Positions 10,622 to 21,781 of a DNA stretch of 64,000 nt are shown here, one piece after another; position 1 is the stretch's first letter; each line of letters starts with the position of its first letter. The notes beneath the pieces are model-generated. The model was not told the origin of the DNA, did no database searches, and saw only the letters and a program-made list of their open reading frames with translations. This DNA is from Canna indica (lineage: Eukaryota; Streptophyta; Magnoliopsida; Zingiberales; Cannaceae): NCBI GenBank assembly GCA_034359265.1, contig CP136896.1, positions 17,577,501-17,641,500 on the forward strand, written 5' to 3'. Made by a program: the position numbers and the translations under genes.

Positions 10622-12108
10622 ATGTCTGGTCGTGGTTATCGACGCAAGAGAGCTTCGGAGTCTCCGATCGGTGAGACTCCAGCACTTACTCATGCTGCTG
10701 ATCCTCATGAGGATGATGCTGCCGAGGCTAGTACATCCAGACGCAGGCGGCCACGCGGGCCGAACAGGTGGCAGCCTCCACCAGCCACAGAGTCACGTAG
10801 ATTGATTAGCGTGATTGGGGGGCGGTAATATATCATGAATTATGAATCATTACAAATTCATTATATCATAATATAATATTAAAATTTATTTTTGTTGTGC
10901 AGGTTCGAGCAAGAAGAAGTGCCGAGGAGCATTTCTTCTACTATTCGACGATACATGCACGGGGCATGGCCTACGTGGTCTCACGTGCCTAGCGAGCACA
11001 TCGACATGTTATGGCGCGAGTTTGAGGCACGTATTATTATTTTTTTTTACATGCATGATGATATATTAATATTGGTACTGATATTATTATTTTGCAGGCT
11101 CGCTATACATGGGCCGAGGACCAGAGGCCCTTCATTTACGCTGCCTGGGAGGCTATTTCCCGGGCAAGGTACAACGGGCAGCTGGGGCAGGCTCGGTCCC
11201 AAGCGATGGCCCGAGCTGGGACCACTAACATCGTGGAGACTCGGGGATACGGCCCCGGTTGGATTACTCCGGATATATGGGACCAGCTCGTGGGGATATG
11301 GTCGACGGATCGATGGCAGGAGGTTTCTCGGAATGCGGCTAGAAATCACATGTCGGGGGGAGCAGCGCGTCACACCGGCGGCTCTGTTGCATTTGCAGTG
11401 CACGCGAACCGTATGGTAAGTATATCTTTTAATTATATATTTTATTTATTACTATGTGTACTAATTAATGTATTTGTTTTGTAAATGTAGATGACGGGAC
11501 TGTCCAGCAACCCTCCCCGATGGCGGTGTTTGAGCGGACTCACCGTCGAGCACATGGGATAGGGGAGTACATCGACAACCGCGCTGCACACATTGTGGTA
11601 ATTATATATTTGTTTAAATTATTCATTATATATTTATAATTTAAGTTTTATGATAAATATTAAACAAAAAATCAAACTCGAGTAAGAGACGTACAACCAG
11701 ACGGTGGTGCAGCGCGGGGGTACCCCCGAGGACTTTGACGCAGCATCGTGGGTCGAGGCCGCAGGTGGCTGGGACCATGGCCGCGTATATGGCTTCGCAG
11801 ATAGTGGTCATGGGCGAGCCGTGCTAGGGCCACTTGGGGCACCGACCCCTCCGGTTGCTGGTGAGCGGCCGTCCACCTCTAGATCCAGTTATGATCATAG
11901 TAGCAGAATAAGGACTCTAGAGGAGACGGTCGCGCGTCAGACTCAGATGATGGAGGAGATGAATGCTATGCTACGCAACATGTCAGGTCATCCTGAAGCA
12001 GGCATCTCTTCGGCATCATCTAATCCATCATCCTCGAGTCAGTCCACGCCGGTGTACACTCAAGCACTCCAGACCCCGCCATATGATCCAGACCATCCTC
12101 CATCGTGA
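10622..12108 (+). pseudogene. CACTA-1 TnpA-like gene, five exons, frameshifted
   Basis: Likely exons are 10622-10824, 10903-11026, 11098-11415, 11491-11596 and about 11687-12108, deduced by comparison of the three copies. Exon 1 is basic (SGRGYRRKRASESP, TSRRRRPRGPNRW). Exons 2-3 carry the plant En/Spm family domain (SSTIRRYMHGAWPTWSHVP, ARYTWAEDQRPFIYAAWEA, DRWQEVSRNAARNHMSGGAA). Exon 5 ends in a predicted coiled coil (RTLEETVARQTQMMEEMNAM) and a serine/proline tail. The exon 2 donor after GAG reads GCACGT, so that intron would be GC-AG. Exon 4 lacks 13 bp present in CACTA-2 just after the acceptor, which shifts the frame. The intact ancestor would be a DNA-binding transposition/regulatory protein. 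Confidence 0.7.
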
Positions 12109-12385
12109 TCGTGAGATTTTTTGTTTGGATATTGAACTTGTTACTGAGATATTGAACTTGTTTAACTTATTTTGTTTGGATATTGATACTGAGATTTTTT
12201 GTTTTTATACTATCGTGGATAATTATCAATATAAATATAATTGTTTTCATGTATATCTTGGTGTGTTTGTGATGTGTGAATGAATGTGTGTATGAGGGTA
12301 TGGGTGTGTGAGTTATGTATCAGATAATGTATCAATGTATCAATGGAATTTCAATTTTCAATTTTTCTGTTTGCAGGTATACGTC

Positions 12386-12780
12386 ATCAGCAACGGCTTT
12401 CCCACGGCCGTCCGTGGGAAAGCCGTTGCTAAAACTGTATCGAAAGCCGTTGCTGATGACCTACAGCAATGGCTTAGCGACGGGGTTTTACTAACGGCGT
12501 TGCTACGGACTCAACGGCCGTTTCTATTAATGTTATCAGCAACGGCTCCGGGTCTGTGGCAAAACCGTTGCTGATAATGTTTTTAGCGACGGCCCGAGCG
12601 GCCGTTGCTGATAATGTTTTGAGCGACGGCCCGAGCGGCCGTTGCTGATCCGTTGCTAAGTCATCAGCAACGCGATTTTCTATCACGGCTCTATTACAAC
12701 GGCGCGGCCGTTGCTGATGCTCTTCAGCAACGCTCTTCAGTAATGGCTCAGCAACGGCATCAGCCGTTGCTGATGCCCAT
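12386..12780 (+). repeat. CACTA-1 3' subterminal array
   Basis: A dense array of GCAACGGC and GCCGTTGC motifs in both orientations, ending 13 bp before the element terminus. Some units form hairpins such as CAACGGCTTTCCCACGGCC with its complement. Nearly the same array closes CACTA-2 (48932-49313) and, inverted, CACTA-3 (21196-21510). Confidence 0.85.
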
Positions 12781-12796
12781 TTTTCTAGGAGTGCTA

Positions 12797-13651
12797 AGTT
12801 GGATAAGCTTTATAAAGATGAGACGACTTATTGGAGGATGTGAGCCAAGAGACGATGGTTTAAAGATGGTGATTGGAACACGAGATATTTTCATCAGTTT
12901 GCCTCGGCAAAAAGAAGATTTAACTAGATCTCATTGGTCTCGACTAATGAAGGTTTGTCTTCTAATCCTGGTATTATCGAGAATGTCTTTCGGAGTCACT
13001 TTTGTGATCTACTCGGCAGTTATCGGACCCCTCTACTTCAGATCCGTTGGGATGATATCTATCAAACCAACCCTAAAGAACTCATGGCGCTTGATGAGCC
13101 TTTCTCCATGGATGAAGTTACCAATGTTATCAAATCTCTTAAGAATATGAAGTCCCTAAGACCTGGCGAAATTTCTTCTAAATTTTTAAAGCTCTTCTGG
13201 CCTAAAATCAAAGAGAAAGTCCTAAGCATTCTTATTGGTCTTCAAACCAACCCTAGCAGCCTGCAAAGATTAAACAATGCTATTATAACTCTTATTCCCA
13301 AGAAAGAAGGGGCTTCCTCTCCAAATGACTTCAGACCTATCAGCCTCGAAAACTCAATTGTAAAAGTCTTCTCTAAACTGCTCACAAATAGGCTTTCGAG
13401 GGCCATCCATCTTCTCATCACAAGCATCAAGGGGTTTTCTTCCAAGGCAAAAGTAGTTTGGAATGCTTTACGACCATTGCTAAAACTATTTGGGCTATTA
13501 AAAGACTTAGCTCGGATGGTTGTCTCATCAAGGTGGATTTCGAGAAAGCTTTGGAGTCCGTTGATTGGTCTTTCGTTCTCTCTCTACTCGAAGCCCGAGG
13601 ATTTCGGCCTCGTTGGATTCTCTGTATCAGGACACTCCTCAACATTGCCTA
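12797..13651 (+). pseudogene. LINE reverse transcriptase, unit 1
   Basis: Typical L1-type RT N-terminal sequence: ENVFRSHFCDLLGSYRTPLL, a finger region with ISSKFLKLFWPKIKEK, LNNAIITLIPKKEGASSPND and FRPISLENSIVKVFSKLL. A 1-nt deletion near 13420 (CTCATCACAAGC instead of CTCATTCACAAGC) shifts the frame before LIKVDFEKALESVDWSFVLS. The sequence is interrupted at GCCTA by LTR-A2 and resumes at 15086 with the SMISINGT segment. Confidence 0.75.
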
Positions 13652-15085
13652 TGTTGGCTTTAGGTTTTCAACTTTAACCTTAATCTCGATCTTGATGGTT
13701 TTGATGATAACAAACATGGAACTAATGATTTTATTGAGAATATCTTTCAGGTTCCATATCGACTAGCGTTCGATGTCCTCGATCGGATAAATCGGAGAAA
13801 TCACGAAATCGGAAGGACATTGATCGTCGCGCTCGGGTTTGTCGCGGAAGTTTCCCGAAGATCGACGAGTGCACCAAAGTCGCTTGGACGAGTCCAAAGA
13901 TCAAGTCAATAGCTCTCCAAGATGATACTCGTTGAAAGTCGAAACCCGAAAATGAAGCGCGGAAGAAATAGGCTGAAGAAATAACATTCAGCCTAGGTTC
14001 GGACGACCGATCGAAGATAAAGAAAGTAGCAGAGCTACTTCGGTCGACCGATGGAAACCCAAAATGGGCAGTAGCTCAGGCGAATGACCCGTCGGTCGAC
14101 CGACCTGCTGATTCCTGCGATGCAAGATCACGTCGGTCGACCGACCTACTGATTCGCGTGATCTGCATCTGGCGGTCGACCGACCACAGGGTAAACAAAA
14201 GCGGTCGAATGACCGGTCGACCGATGCTTCGACCGGCGCTTCAACCGGCGGCCTGTAACGGATAGTTTTCTATCCGTTGAACGTCGTTTCTTCACCTGGG
14301 TATAAATACACCCAGGTATGATTCATTTGATATTATTTTCCCAATCTTGTAGTGATCATTGAGCATTCTAAGGGAGATTTAAAGCCTTCCCAGGAGTAAT
14401 CGTGCGCGCTCTGCTTCTTCAGCGAGTTCCACTTCAAGCGCAAGTTCTTCCTCAACTCGAGAATTAAATCGAGCAGTTCGTCTTGACGAGTTGGAGGCAT
14501 TGAAGGCTTGAGAAGAGCACTAATGCTTGGTTTATCCTTTAGCTCTTTTCAATTGTAATTTTACTGTTATTTTAACTGTTTGATTTGTTTGTGTGAAGAC
14601 CTAGGGTGTTAGGTCTTGCTGTGTGTAAAATTGTATCTTGGTATAAGAGTAAAGTCACTTGTGTAAACTTAGTTGTTACTAGAATTAATTCTAGTTGTCC
14701 CTTAGGTTAAGGTGGGAAAGAGCTCTCAGTAGGAAGACGGGATACTTCTGGGTGTGGAAGTGCCTTCGGTTGGAGAGCGAGTCTTTCCGGTCAAAAGTTC
14801 TTGTTGTAAGGAAAACTAATTAATCTAGTAAAACTTAGTTTGGAAATCCTAAGCGGGGTGCTTAGGTAGTGGAGTATGCATTGGGGTCGAACCACTATAA
14901 ATCTTGTATTTGTGTTGATTTAAATTGTTTGTGCTATATTACTTTATTTTGCTTCCGTATTTAAATCGCATAAGTGCATCTTGCCTAATCGTCTTAAGTA
15001 AACGTTTAAAATTGAATTTAAACGAATTATATAGTAAACATACTATTCACCCCCCCTCTAGTGTCGCCATTTTGGACTTCAATCA
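13652..15085 (+). mobile_element. LTR-A2: solo-LTR-like element in LINE unit 1
   Basis: A 1434-bp element starting TGTTGGCTTTAGG and ending in ...AATCA. Flanking pentamers are GCCTA (13647-13651) and GCCGA (15086-15090). The empty site in LINE unit 2 reads AACATTGCCGAGTC, so the duplicated site was GCCGA and the left copy has one change. Inside are a long run of CGGTCGACCGA-type palindromes (about 14000-14250), a TATAAATA box near 14301 and the conserved 3' third of the family (GTGGAGTATGCATTGGGG near 14869). Confidence 0.85.
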
Positions 15086-16811
15086 GCCGAGTCTATGATC
15101 TCCATCAACGGCACTACAGAAACCAAATTTAAGCACAAGTGGGGGATCTGACAAGGTAATCCCCTTCCCCTCCTGTCTCTTTATTTTAGTGGTTGATGCT
15201 CTCTCCAGATTGCTTTCCTGTGCCTCTAGTTGGGGCCATATCAAGTGGGGTGATTATCGTGACGCTGATTGAAGATCTTGGTCTTATTGATCTTCCTACT
15301 TCTTGGACCACCTATACTTGGACAAACAAGTAGAACCCCCCTCTTTGGCGAAACTCGATAGGATTCTCATCAATGACTCTCTCGCAGAGTCTCACCCCTT
15401 TCTCTGAGTTGAAGGGGGCGCAAGGCGGCTTTCCAACCACAACCCCCTTCTTCACTGCAAGCCTAGTGTCGGCCCCTTTGCCAGCGACCATTCAGAATGG
15501 AGCTCCATTGGCTTAAAGTTCCAGTGTTTCGTTCTATAGTGATTGTCGGGCTCTCTCGAATTCTTGTAGGCCATGCAAACTCCACGGATTCCACCCTCTC
15601 CCACTAGCTCAATAGTTGGAGGTATCTCCAGCGTATTCTCAAGGACTAGGATCGGGATAACAAAAAGATACGTAAAGCAAATAGGGTAAATCTCGAATTA
15701 AGAAACAAAGAACTTAGCTGTAAGGTCGATGGGGGAACTCTCACGATGGAAGAGCTTTCCGAGTTCAAATATGCCAAATATGAGTTGGATAAGCTTTATA
15801 AAGATGAGGCAGATTATTGGAGGATGCGAGCCAAGAGACGACGGTTTAAAGATGGTGACTAGAACACGAGATATTTTCATCAGTTTGCCTCGGCGAAAAG
15901 AAAATTTAACTGGATCTCCTTGGTCTCGACTAACGAAGGTTTTTCTTCTAATCCTGGTATTATCGAGAATGTCTTTCGGAGTCACTTTAGTTATCTACTC
16001 GGCAGTTATCGGACCCCTCTACTTCGGATCCGTTGGGATGATATCTATCAACCCAGCCCTAAAGAACTCATGGCGCTTGATGAGCCTTTCTCCGTGGATG
16101 AAGTTACCAATATTATCAAATCTCTTAAGAATATGAAGTCCCCAGGACTCGACGGAATTTCTTCTAAATTTTTAATGCTCTTCTGGCCTAATATCAAAGA
16201 GAAAGTCTTGAGCATTCTTATTGGTCTTCAAACCAACCCTAGCAACATGCAAAGATTAAACAGTGCTATTATAACTATTAATCCCAAGAAAGAAGGGGCT
16301 TCCTCTCCAAATAAATTTAGACCTATCAGTCTTGAAAACTCGATTGTAAAAGTTTTCTCTAAACTGCTCGCAAATAGGATTTCGGGGGTCATCCATCTTC
16401 TCATCACAAGCATCAAAGGATTTTCCTCCAAGGCAGAAGTAGCTTGGAATGCTTTATGGCCATTGCGAAAACTATTTGGGCTTCTAAAAGACTCAACTCG
16501 AATGATTGTCTCATCAAGGTGGATTTCGAGAAAACTTTTGACTCTGTTGATTGCTCTTTAGTTCTCTCTCTACTCGAAGCCCAAGGATTCTCGCCTCGTT
16601 GGATTCTCTGGATCAGGTCGCTCCTCAACATTGCCGAGTCTATGATCTCCATCAACGGCACTCCGGGAACCAAATTTAAGCACAAGTGGGGTTTCCGACA
16701 AGGTAACTCTCTTTCCCCCTATCTCTTTATTTTAGTGGTTGATGCTCTCTCCAAATTGCTTTCACGTGCCTCTAGTCCGGGACATATCAAGTGGGGGGAT
16801 TATCATGACGC
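15086..16811 (+). pseudogene. LINE RT end of unit 1 and complete unit 2
   Basis: Unit 1 finishes with the RT segment SMISINGT and GNPL, broken by stops, then jumps near 15266 to endonuclease C-terminal sequence. Unit 2 (15266-16811) carries endonuclease-end sequence and RT N-terminal sequence with the same blocks as unit 1 (ENVFRSHFSYLLGSYRTPLL, LMLFWPNIKEKVLSILIG, FRPISLENSIVKVFSKLL, VDFEKTFDSVD, GFRQGNSLSPYLFILVVDAL). It shares the same 1-nt deletion as unit 1 near the LLITSIKG region. Confidence 0.75.
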
Positions 16812-18345
16812 TGATTGAAGATCTTGGCTTTATTGATCTTCCTATTTCTAGGACCACCTATACTTGGACAAACAAGTAGAACCCCCCTCTCTAGCAAAAC
16901 TTGATAGGATTCTCATCAATAACTCTCTCACAGAGTCTTACCCCCTTTTCAGAGTTGAAGGGGGTGCAAGGCGGCTTTCCAACCACAATCGCCTTCTTCT
17001 TTGCAAGCCTAGTGCTGCCCCCCTGGCCAACGACCATTCAGAATGGAGCTCCATTGGCTTAAAGTTCCAATGTTCTGTTCTATATATAGTGATTGTCGGG
17101 CTCTCTCAGATTCCTGCATGTCACGTAAACTCCTCGGATTCCACCCTTTCCCACTGGCTCAGTAGTTGGAGGTATCTCCAGTGTATTTTCAAGGACTGGG
17201 ATCGGAATAACAAAATGATACGCAAAGCAAATTGGGTAAATCTCGAATTAAGAAACTGAGAACATAGCTCTAAGGCCAATGGGGGAACTCTCGCGATGGA
17301 AGAGCTTTCCCAGTTCAAATATGCCAAATCTGAGTTGTATAAGCTTTATAATGATGAGGCAACTTATTGGAGGATGCGAGCCAAGACACGATGGTTTAAA
17401 GATGGTGACTAGAATACGAGATATTTTCATCAGTTTGCCTCGGCGAGCAGAAGATTTAACTGGATCGCCTTGATCTTGACTGACGAAGGTTTATCTTCTG
17501 ATCCTGGTATTATCGAGAATGTCTTTCGGAGTCACTTTTGTGATCTATGCGGTAGTTATCAGACCACTCAGCTTTGGATCCGTTGGGATGATATCTATCA
17601 ACCCAACCCTGAAGAACTCATGTCGCTTGATGAGCCTTTCTCCATGGATGAAGTTATCAATGTTATCGAATCTCTTAAGAATATGAAGTCCCCCGGACCC
17701 GATGGAATTCCTTCTGAATTTTTGAAGCTCTTTTGGCCTAATATCAAAGAGAAAGTCTTGAGCATTCTTATTGGTCTTCAAACCAACCCTAGCAGCCTGC
17801 AAAGATTAAATAGTGCTATTATAACTCTTATTCCCAAGAAAGAAGGGATTTCCTCTCCAAATGAATTCAGACCTATCTGTCTCGAAAACTCGATTGTAAA
17901 AGTCTTCTCTAAACTGCTCGCAAATAGGCTTTTGGGGGTCATCCATCTTCTCATTCACAAGCATCAAGGGGTTTTCCTCCAAGGCAGAAGTAGATTAGAA
18001 TGCTTTATGGTTGTTGCTGAAACTATTTGGCCTTCTAAAAGACTCAGCTCTGATGATTGTCTCATCAAGGTGGATTTCGAGAAAGCTTTCGATACCATTG
18101 ATTAATCTTTCGTTCTCTCTCTACTCGAAGCCCGAGGATTCCCGCCTCGTTGGATTCTTTAGATCATGTCTATCCTCAACATTGCTGAGTCTATGATCTC
18201 CATCAACAGCACTCTAGGAACCAAATTTAAGCATAAGTGGGGCTCCGACAGGGTAACCCCCTTTCCCCCTATCTCTTTATTTTAGTGGTTGGTGCTCTCT
18301 CCAGATTGCTTTCCCATATCTCTAGTCGGGTACATATTAAGGGTG
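16812..18345 (+). pseudogene. LINE endonuclease/RT unit 3
   Basis: The third tandem unit. It holds endonuclease C-terminal sequence at 16860-17250 and RT N-terminal sequence at 17470-18105, including SPGPDGIPSEFLKLFWPNIK, the conserved PGPDGxP finger motif that is altered in units 1 and 2. It keeps the full-length CTCATTCACAAGC site, so the frame runs on through HKHQGVFLQGRSRLECFM and VDFEKAFDTID before stopping. It is the least damaged of the three and leads directly into the RT catalytic region. Confidence 0.75.
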
Positions 18346-20035
18346 CTTTGAGTCAACACATTCCCAGTGGTATTACTTATATTCTCTTCGATCGCTGACG
18401 ACCTAATGCTCTTCAGTGAATCTTCAACAATGAGTTTATCAAATCTGGCTTGCATTCTTAAGTGTTTTGAGCTCTGCTCCGGGCTCAAAATTAACAGCAA
18501 CAAGACAAAGCTCTTTCCTCTCCTTGCCCATTCAAATGACACTCCAAGATACGCTCACAGTTTCATATGTTCTGTTGGCGAGTTTCTTCTCTTCTATCTC
18601 GAACTTCCTTTGAGGCAAAAAGGCCTGACCAGGGATGATTGGCGATCTGTCATTTCCAAGGTTGACATTCGACTGGCCTCCTGGAAAGGAAGACGTCTCT
18701 CTCGAGCTAGAAGACTCACTCGTATCAACAAAATCGTGTCCTCTCAACCCTCGTACATCTTCTCGATTTACTCCCCCCTGCCTCGGTTATAAAGCAAATT
18801 GACAAGTTTCGTAGAAGATTTCTTTGGATGGGTAGAAGAGCTGACTCTACCCAAGGAAGTTGCATCGTTGATTGGGATAAAATTCTATGCACTAAGGTTA
18901 AAGGAGGGCTGAACATTGTCAACCTTGAAATCCACAACAAAGCTAGATTGGGGCATTGGATCTAGAAATTCCATTCTAGAAATGGTATGTTATAGATCGA
19001 CATCCTTCATTGCCTATACCCGAGATTATTGTCCTTGCCTAAGACATCCAGAAGCAGGCTTTCTCCCATCTGGAGAAATATCCTCAACTTACACGAAGAC
19101 TTTGTTTGCTTGATTTCCATCATGGTGAGCAGTGGTGAAAGGATTAGTTTCTAGTCTGACACTTGGATTTCTAGAATTAAGTTGAAAGACAAATACCATT
19201 GAACTCTATCAACATGCTGAGGATATCTACATTTCAGTCTCTGAAGCAAAAGTGTTTGATGAAACGAGGAATATTACATTGTGGAATTTTGCTTTTCGAA
19301 GTCTCGTACCCCTCTCTAGCCTGCACAGACTCTTTCAGGATATCAATCTCTTCCTCTCATATCGGAAATGATTTAATTGCTCGAAAATGGTCATGCTCGG
19401 GCTTCTTCTCAATCAGCTCTCTCAATAAAATCCTCAACTATCGTGGAGTCGAGGACCTCGTACCTCTGGCTCAAGAATTTCCCCGAAGCAGTTTCTATGA
19501 TGAACTGGATCACCATTAGAAATGGCCTCCCCATAAAGGATAGGCTGAGTAAGTAGAACACTCTCATTGACCAGACCTGTGTACTCTACAACCTTCAGCC
19601 TGAATCCCACGATCATCTCTTCACCGATTGCGGCTACACCTCAGGGGGTTGGCTTCACTTTCTTCATCTTTGTAACAATGTTCCTTTCCCCTGGGTAACT
19701 TACCTTGGAATGATTAACTCTCACTTTTAGCAGAGACTACACATGCTCGATACACTTTAATCGTGGTCTTGAGGTGGAAAATCTAGCACGAGCGGAATTT
19801 GCGTTCCTTTGAGGGCTCCCAACGAAGTTCCTCAGAATTAGCCATTGAGGTGGCACATGCTTTTCTTATTACTTGGTCTCTCTAGCTTTAGGCTATTGGG
19901 CTTTACTGTATTCTATTGCCCCTTGTAATAGTTGCCCTTTCTTCTATGTATCTCCTATATCTCTTTTTTTCCTCCCCTCATACTTGTATTTCTCATCCAT
20001 CATTGATTAATACAAGTTTCTTTTCTTCAAAAAAT
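18346..20035 (+). pseudogene. LINE RT catalytic segment and ORF2 C-terminus
   Basis: Holds the RT catalytic block reading ADDLMLFSESST (near 18394), followed by CILKCFELCSGLKINSNKTK, LPLRQKGLTRDDW and RLASWKGRRLSRARRLTRIN, all standard for plant LINE ORF2. The C-terminal part is broken by frameshifts; a late segment reads KIWHERNLRSFEGS near 19780. A frameshift adds bases just before the ADD motif (TTCGATCGCTGACGAC). The 3' end at about 20035 carries a pyrimidine stretch then an A run. Confidence 0.75.
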
Positions 20036-20218
20036 GTGTAGTTATACCTTCACTTGGCTGCAAATACTGACCAAAACCCTCATACAGATTCAAGAAGGAA
20101 GAAGCAACGAATCTTCCACAAAAGCCGAAATAATGCAACGAATCCCTCATACATATTCAAGAAGCAACGTCATTAAATCTACAGTATAAAGTAGCTTAAA
20201 TTTAAGAGATTTGGGGAG

Positions 20219-21177
20219 ATGAGTGCTACGACTCCCCCCCCCCCCATTCCACCCTCTGCTCAGCTCCCGCCTCCAATTCCCCCTGACCCGCGGGCTTTCT
20301 CTTGGGCTCGGCTTCTCCACACCTCCTCGCTTTCCCCCCAGCTCATCGGCTTTCTCTGCGACTCTTCACTCCATCCAATCCCTTGCGATTGGACAGGTGA
20401 CCTTCTTTGCCGACCAGCTCCATGCCTAGCAGGTGCCTTGGGCCGCCTCACCGATTGGTAAGTTCCTAGGTAAGGCTCTGCACTTTCCTCTTGTCCGTGA
20501 TTGTGCTTTCCGTTTATGGGCAAATTTCGATCTTATATCTGTGCTGGAAGGTTGCTTTGTTTTTCAATTTCCTGATATCGATTCTGCGACTTCGTTCTCT
20601 CTAGTGGTCTATTTTCTTTCCGTGGTGATAATATTTGTTTGATGGTTTGGAAACCTCTCTTTCTCCCCTGGTGTGATCCTTTTTCCACTGCCCCGGTTTG
20701 GATTCGTATTCTGGCCAGGCTTTCCCCTAGAGCTCTAGAACCCCGAATCCATCACCTTGATTGCTTAGTGTTTGGGCAAGCTTACTACTATTGATCCTCA
20801 ATCCTTCGCCCTTAAATGTGGGTGTTACGTCTGTATTTTCGTTGAGATTGACCTTGCGCAACCTGTTCGCCAAGGCATTTGGATTGGCCCTGCGGGCTTC
20901 GATGTTTTTCAACCGATTGTTTTCAAATATTTGCCTTCACTTTGTTTCTCACGTGGCTTGATCGGGCTCTCTGAATCGCACTATTAGAAAGCCTTTAAAA
21001 ATGTTTCCCCGCCTGGTTCGGTGCTGGCGGTTTTTATTGCTCTGGCCAAGGCATCAACGGGTTTAAATGTTCCTGGTTTTTGGTCGCTCTCGGCCTCTTC
21101 TTCATATTCTTCGTCTTCTCCGATCGCTTCGACATCATTTTCTGCGTCACTTATACCAATTTCTCACTATGGACTAT
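20219..21177 (+). pseudogene. Second LINE 5' region: ORF1 with DUF4283/zinc-knuckle-like sequence
   Basis: Plus-strand sequence with a proline-rich opening (MSATTPPPPIPPSAQLPPP) and a LINE gag-like region: IGKFLGKALHFPLVRDCAFR, FVFQFPDIDSAT, then MVWKPLFLPWCDPFSTAPVW and CIFVEIDLAQPVRQGIWIGP with FKYLPSLCFSRGLIG. These match the DUF4283 plus zinc-knuckle order of plant LINE ORF1, though the second cysteine is lost (CFSRG). Stops and frameshifts split it. CACTA-3 is inserted at 21178; the original sequence resumes at 25039 for only a short distance. Confidence 0.55.
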
Positions 21178-21195
21178 CACTACTGGAATAATGGG

Positions 21196-21510
21196 CATCA
21201 GCAACGGCGTGCAACGGCACCAGCCGTTGCAACGGAGCCGTGGCAAAAAATCGCGTCGCTGATAACTTAGCAACGGATCAGCAATGGCCGCTCGGACCGT
21301 TGCTAAAAATATTATCCACAACGATTTTGCCACGGACATGGAGCCGTTGCTGATAACATTAATAGCAACGGCTAGTGAGTCCGTAGCAACGCCGTTAGTA
21401 AAAGATCGTTGCTAAGCCGTTGTTGTAGGTCATCAGCAACGATTTTCGATACACTTTTAGCAACGGCTTTCCCACGGACGGCCGTGGGAAAGCCGTTGCT
21501 GATGATGTAA
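21196..21510 (-). repeat. CACTA-3 3' subterminal array
   Basis: GCAACGGC/GCCGTTGC motifs in both orientations, matching the 3' arrays of CACTA-1 and CACTA-2 in order when read on the minus strand. Confidence 0.8.
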
Positions 21511-21781
21511 ATCTCCAAACGAAAAAAATTCTAAATTCTAAATTTCCATTGATACATTGATACATTATCTGATACATAACTCACACACCCATACACTCAT
21601 ACACACATTCATTCACACATCACAAATACACCAAGATATACATCAAAATAATTATACTTATATTTATAATCATCCACAATAGTATAAAAACTATTCAAAT
21701 ACAAAATTGAAGTATCAATATTCAAACAAAATAAATTAAACAAGTATAGTATCTAAGTAAGAAAGTCAATATAAAAAAATC

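Larger units (their letters stand above)
8730..12793 (+). mobile_element. CACTA-1 (En/Spm-type) transposon, TSD CTA
   Basis: The 4064-bp element starts CACTACTAGAAA and ends TTTTCTAGGAGTG, and is flanked by CTA at 8727-8729 and 12794-12796. Uninterrupted versions of the site are present in LINE units 2 and 3 (ATGCCAAATATGAGTTGG and ATGCCAAATCTGAGTTG), which confirms the borders. Order inside: palindromic subterminal array, TATA box, 5' leader, 26-bp repeats, long hairpin, remnant of the transposase gene (its first and last parts fused), five-exon TnpA-like gene, 3' subterminal array. The catalytic core of the transposase is absent, so it is non-autonomous. Confidence 0.92.
8278..18345 (+). 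repeat. LINE segment triplicated in tandem (about 1.55-kb unit)
   Basis: The same endonuclease-C/RT-N segment occurs three times head to tail: unit 1 (8278-15265, expanded by CACTA-1 and LTR-A2), unit 2 (about 15266-16811) and unit 3 (about 16812-18345). The junction GACGCTGATTGAAGATCTTGG recurs at 15261 and 16807, a spacing of 1546 bp. The third unit runs on into normal downstream RT sequence at a similar spacing. At each junction RT sequence (GHIKWGDY) jumps back to endonuclease sequence (TYTWTNK), so this is a tandem duplication inside the LINE and not three independent insertions. Confidence 0.75.
4463..20035 (+). mobile_element. Decayed L1-type LINE locus with nested insertions
   Basis: A plant non-LTR retrotransposon in plus orientation, heavily broken. 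In order it holds ORF1-like sequence (about 4463-4884 and 6516-7960), an endonuclease start (FFFWNVRGL near 7990), endonuclease C-terminal/RT N-terminal sequence repeated three times (8278-18345), an RT active-site segment reading ADDLMLFS at about 18394, a C-terminal region with KIWHERN-like sequence near 19780, and a 3' end with TTTCTTTTCTTCAAAAAA at about 20035. Three other elements sit inside it: LTR-A1, CACTA-1 and LTR-A2. Frameshifts and stops occur throughout, so it is not autonomous. The exact 5' boundary is uncertain. Confidence 0.75.

Noticed and set aside
11047..11403. 118-codon minus-strand frame opposite exon 3 of the TnpA-like gene
   Set aside because: Antisense shadow of the conserved exon; similar frames appear opposite exon 3 in CACTA-2 and CACTA-3.
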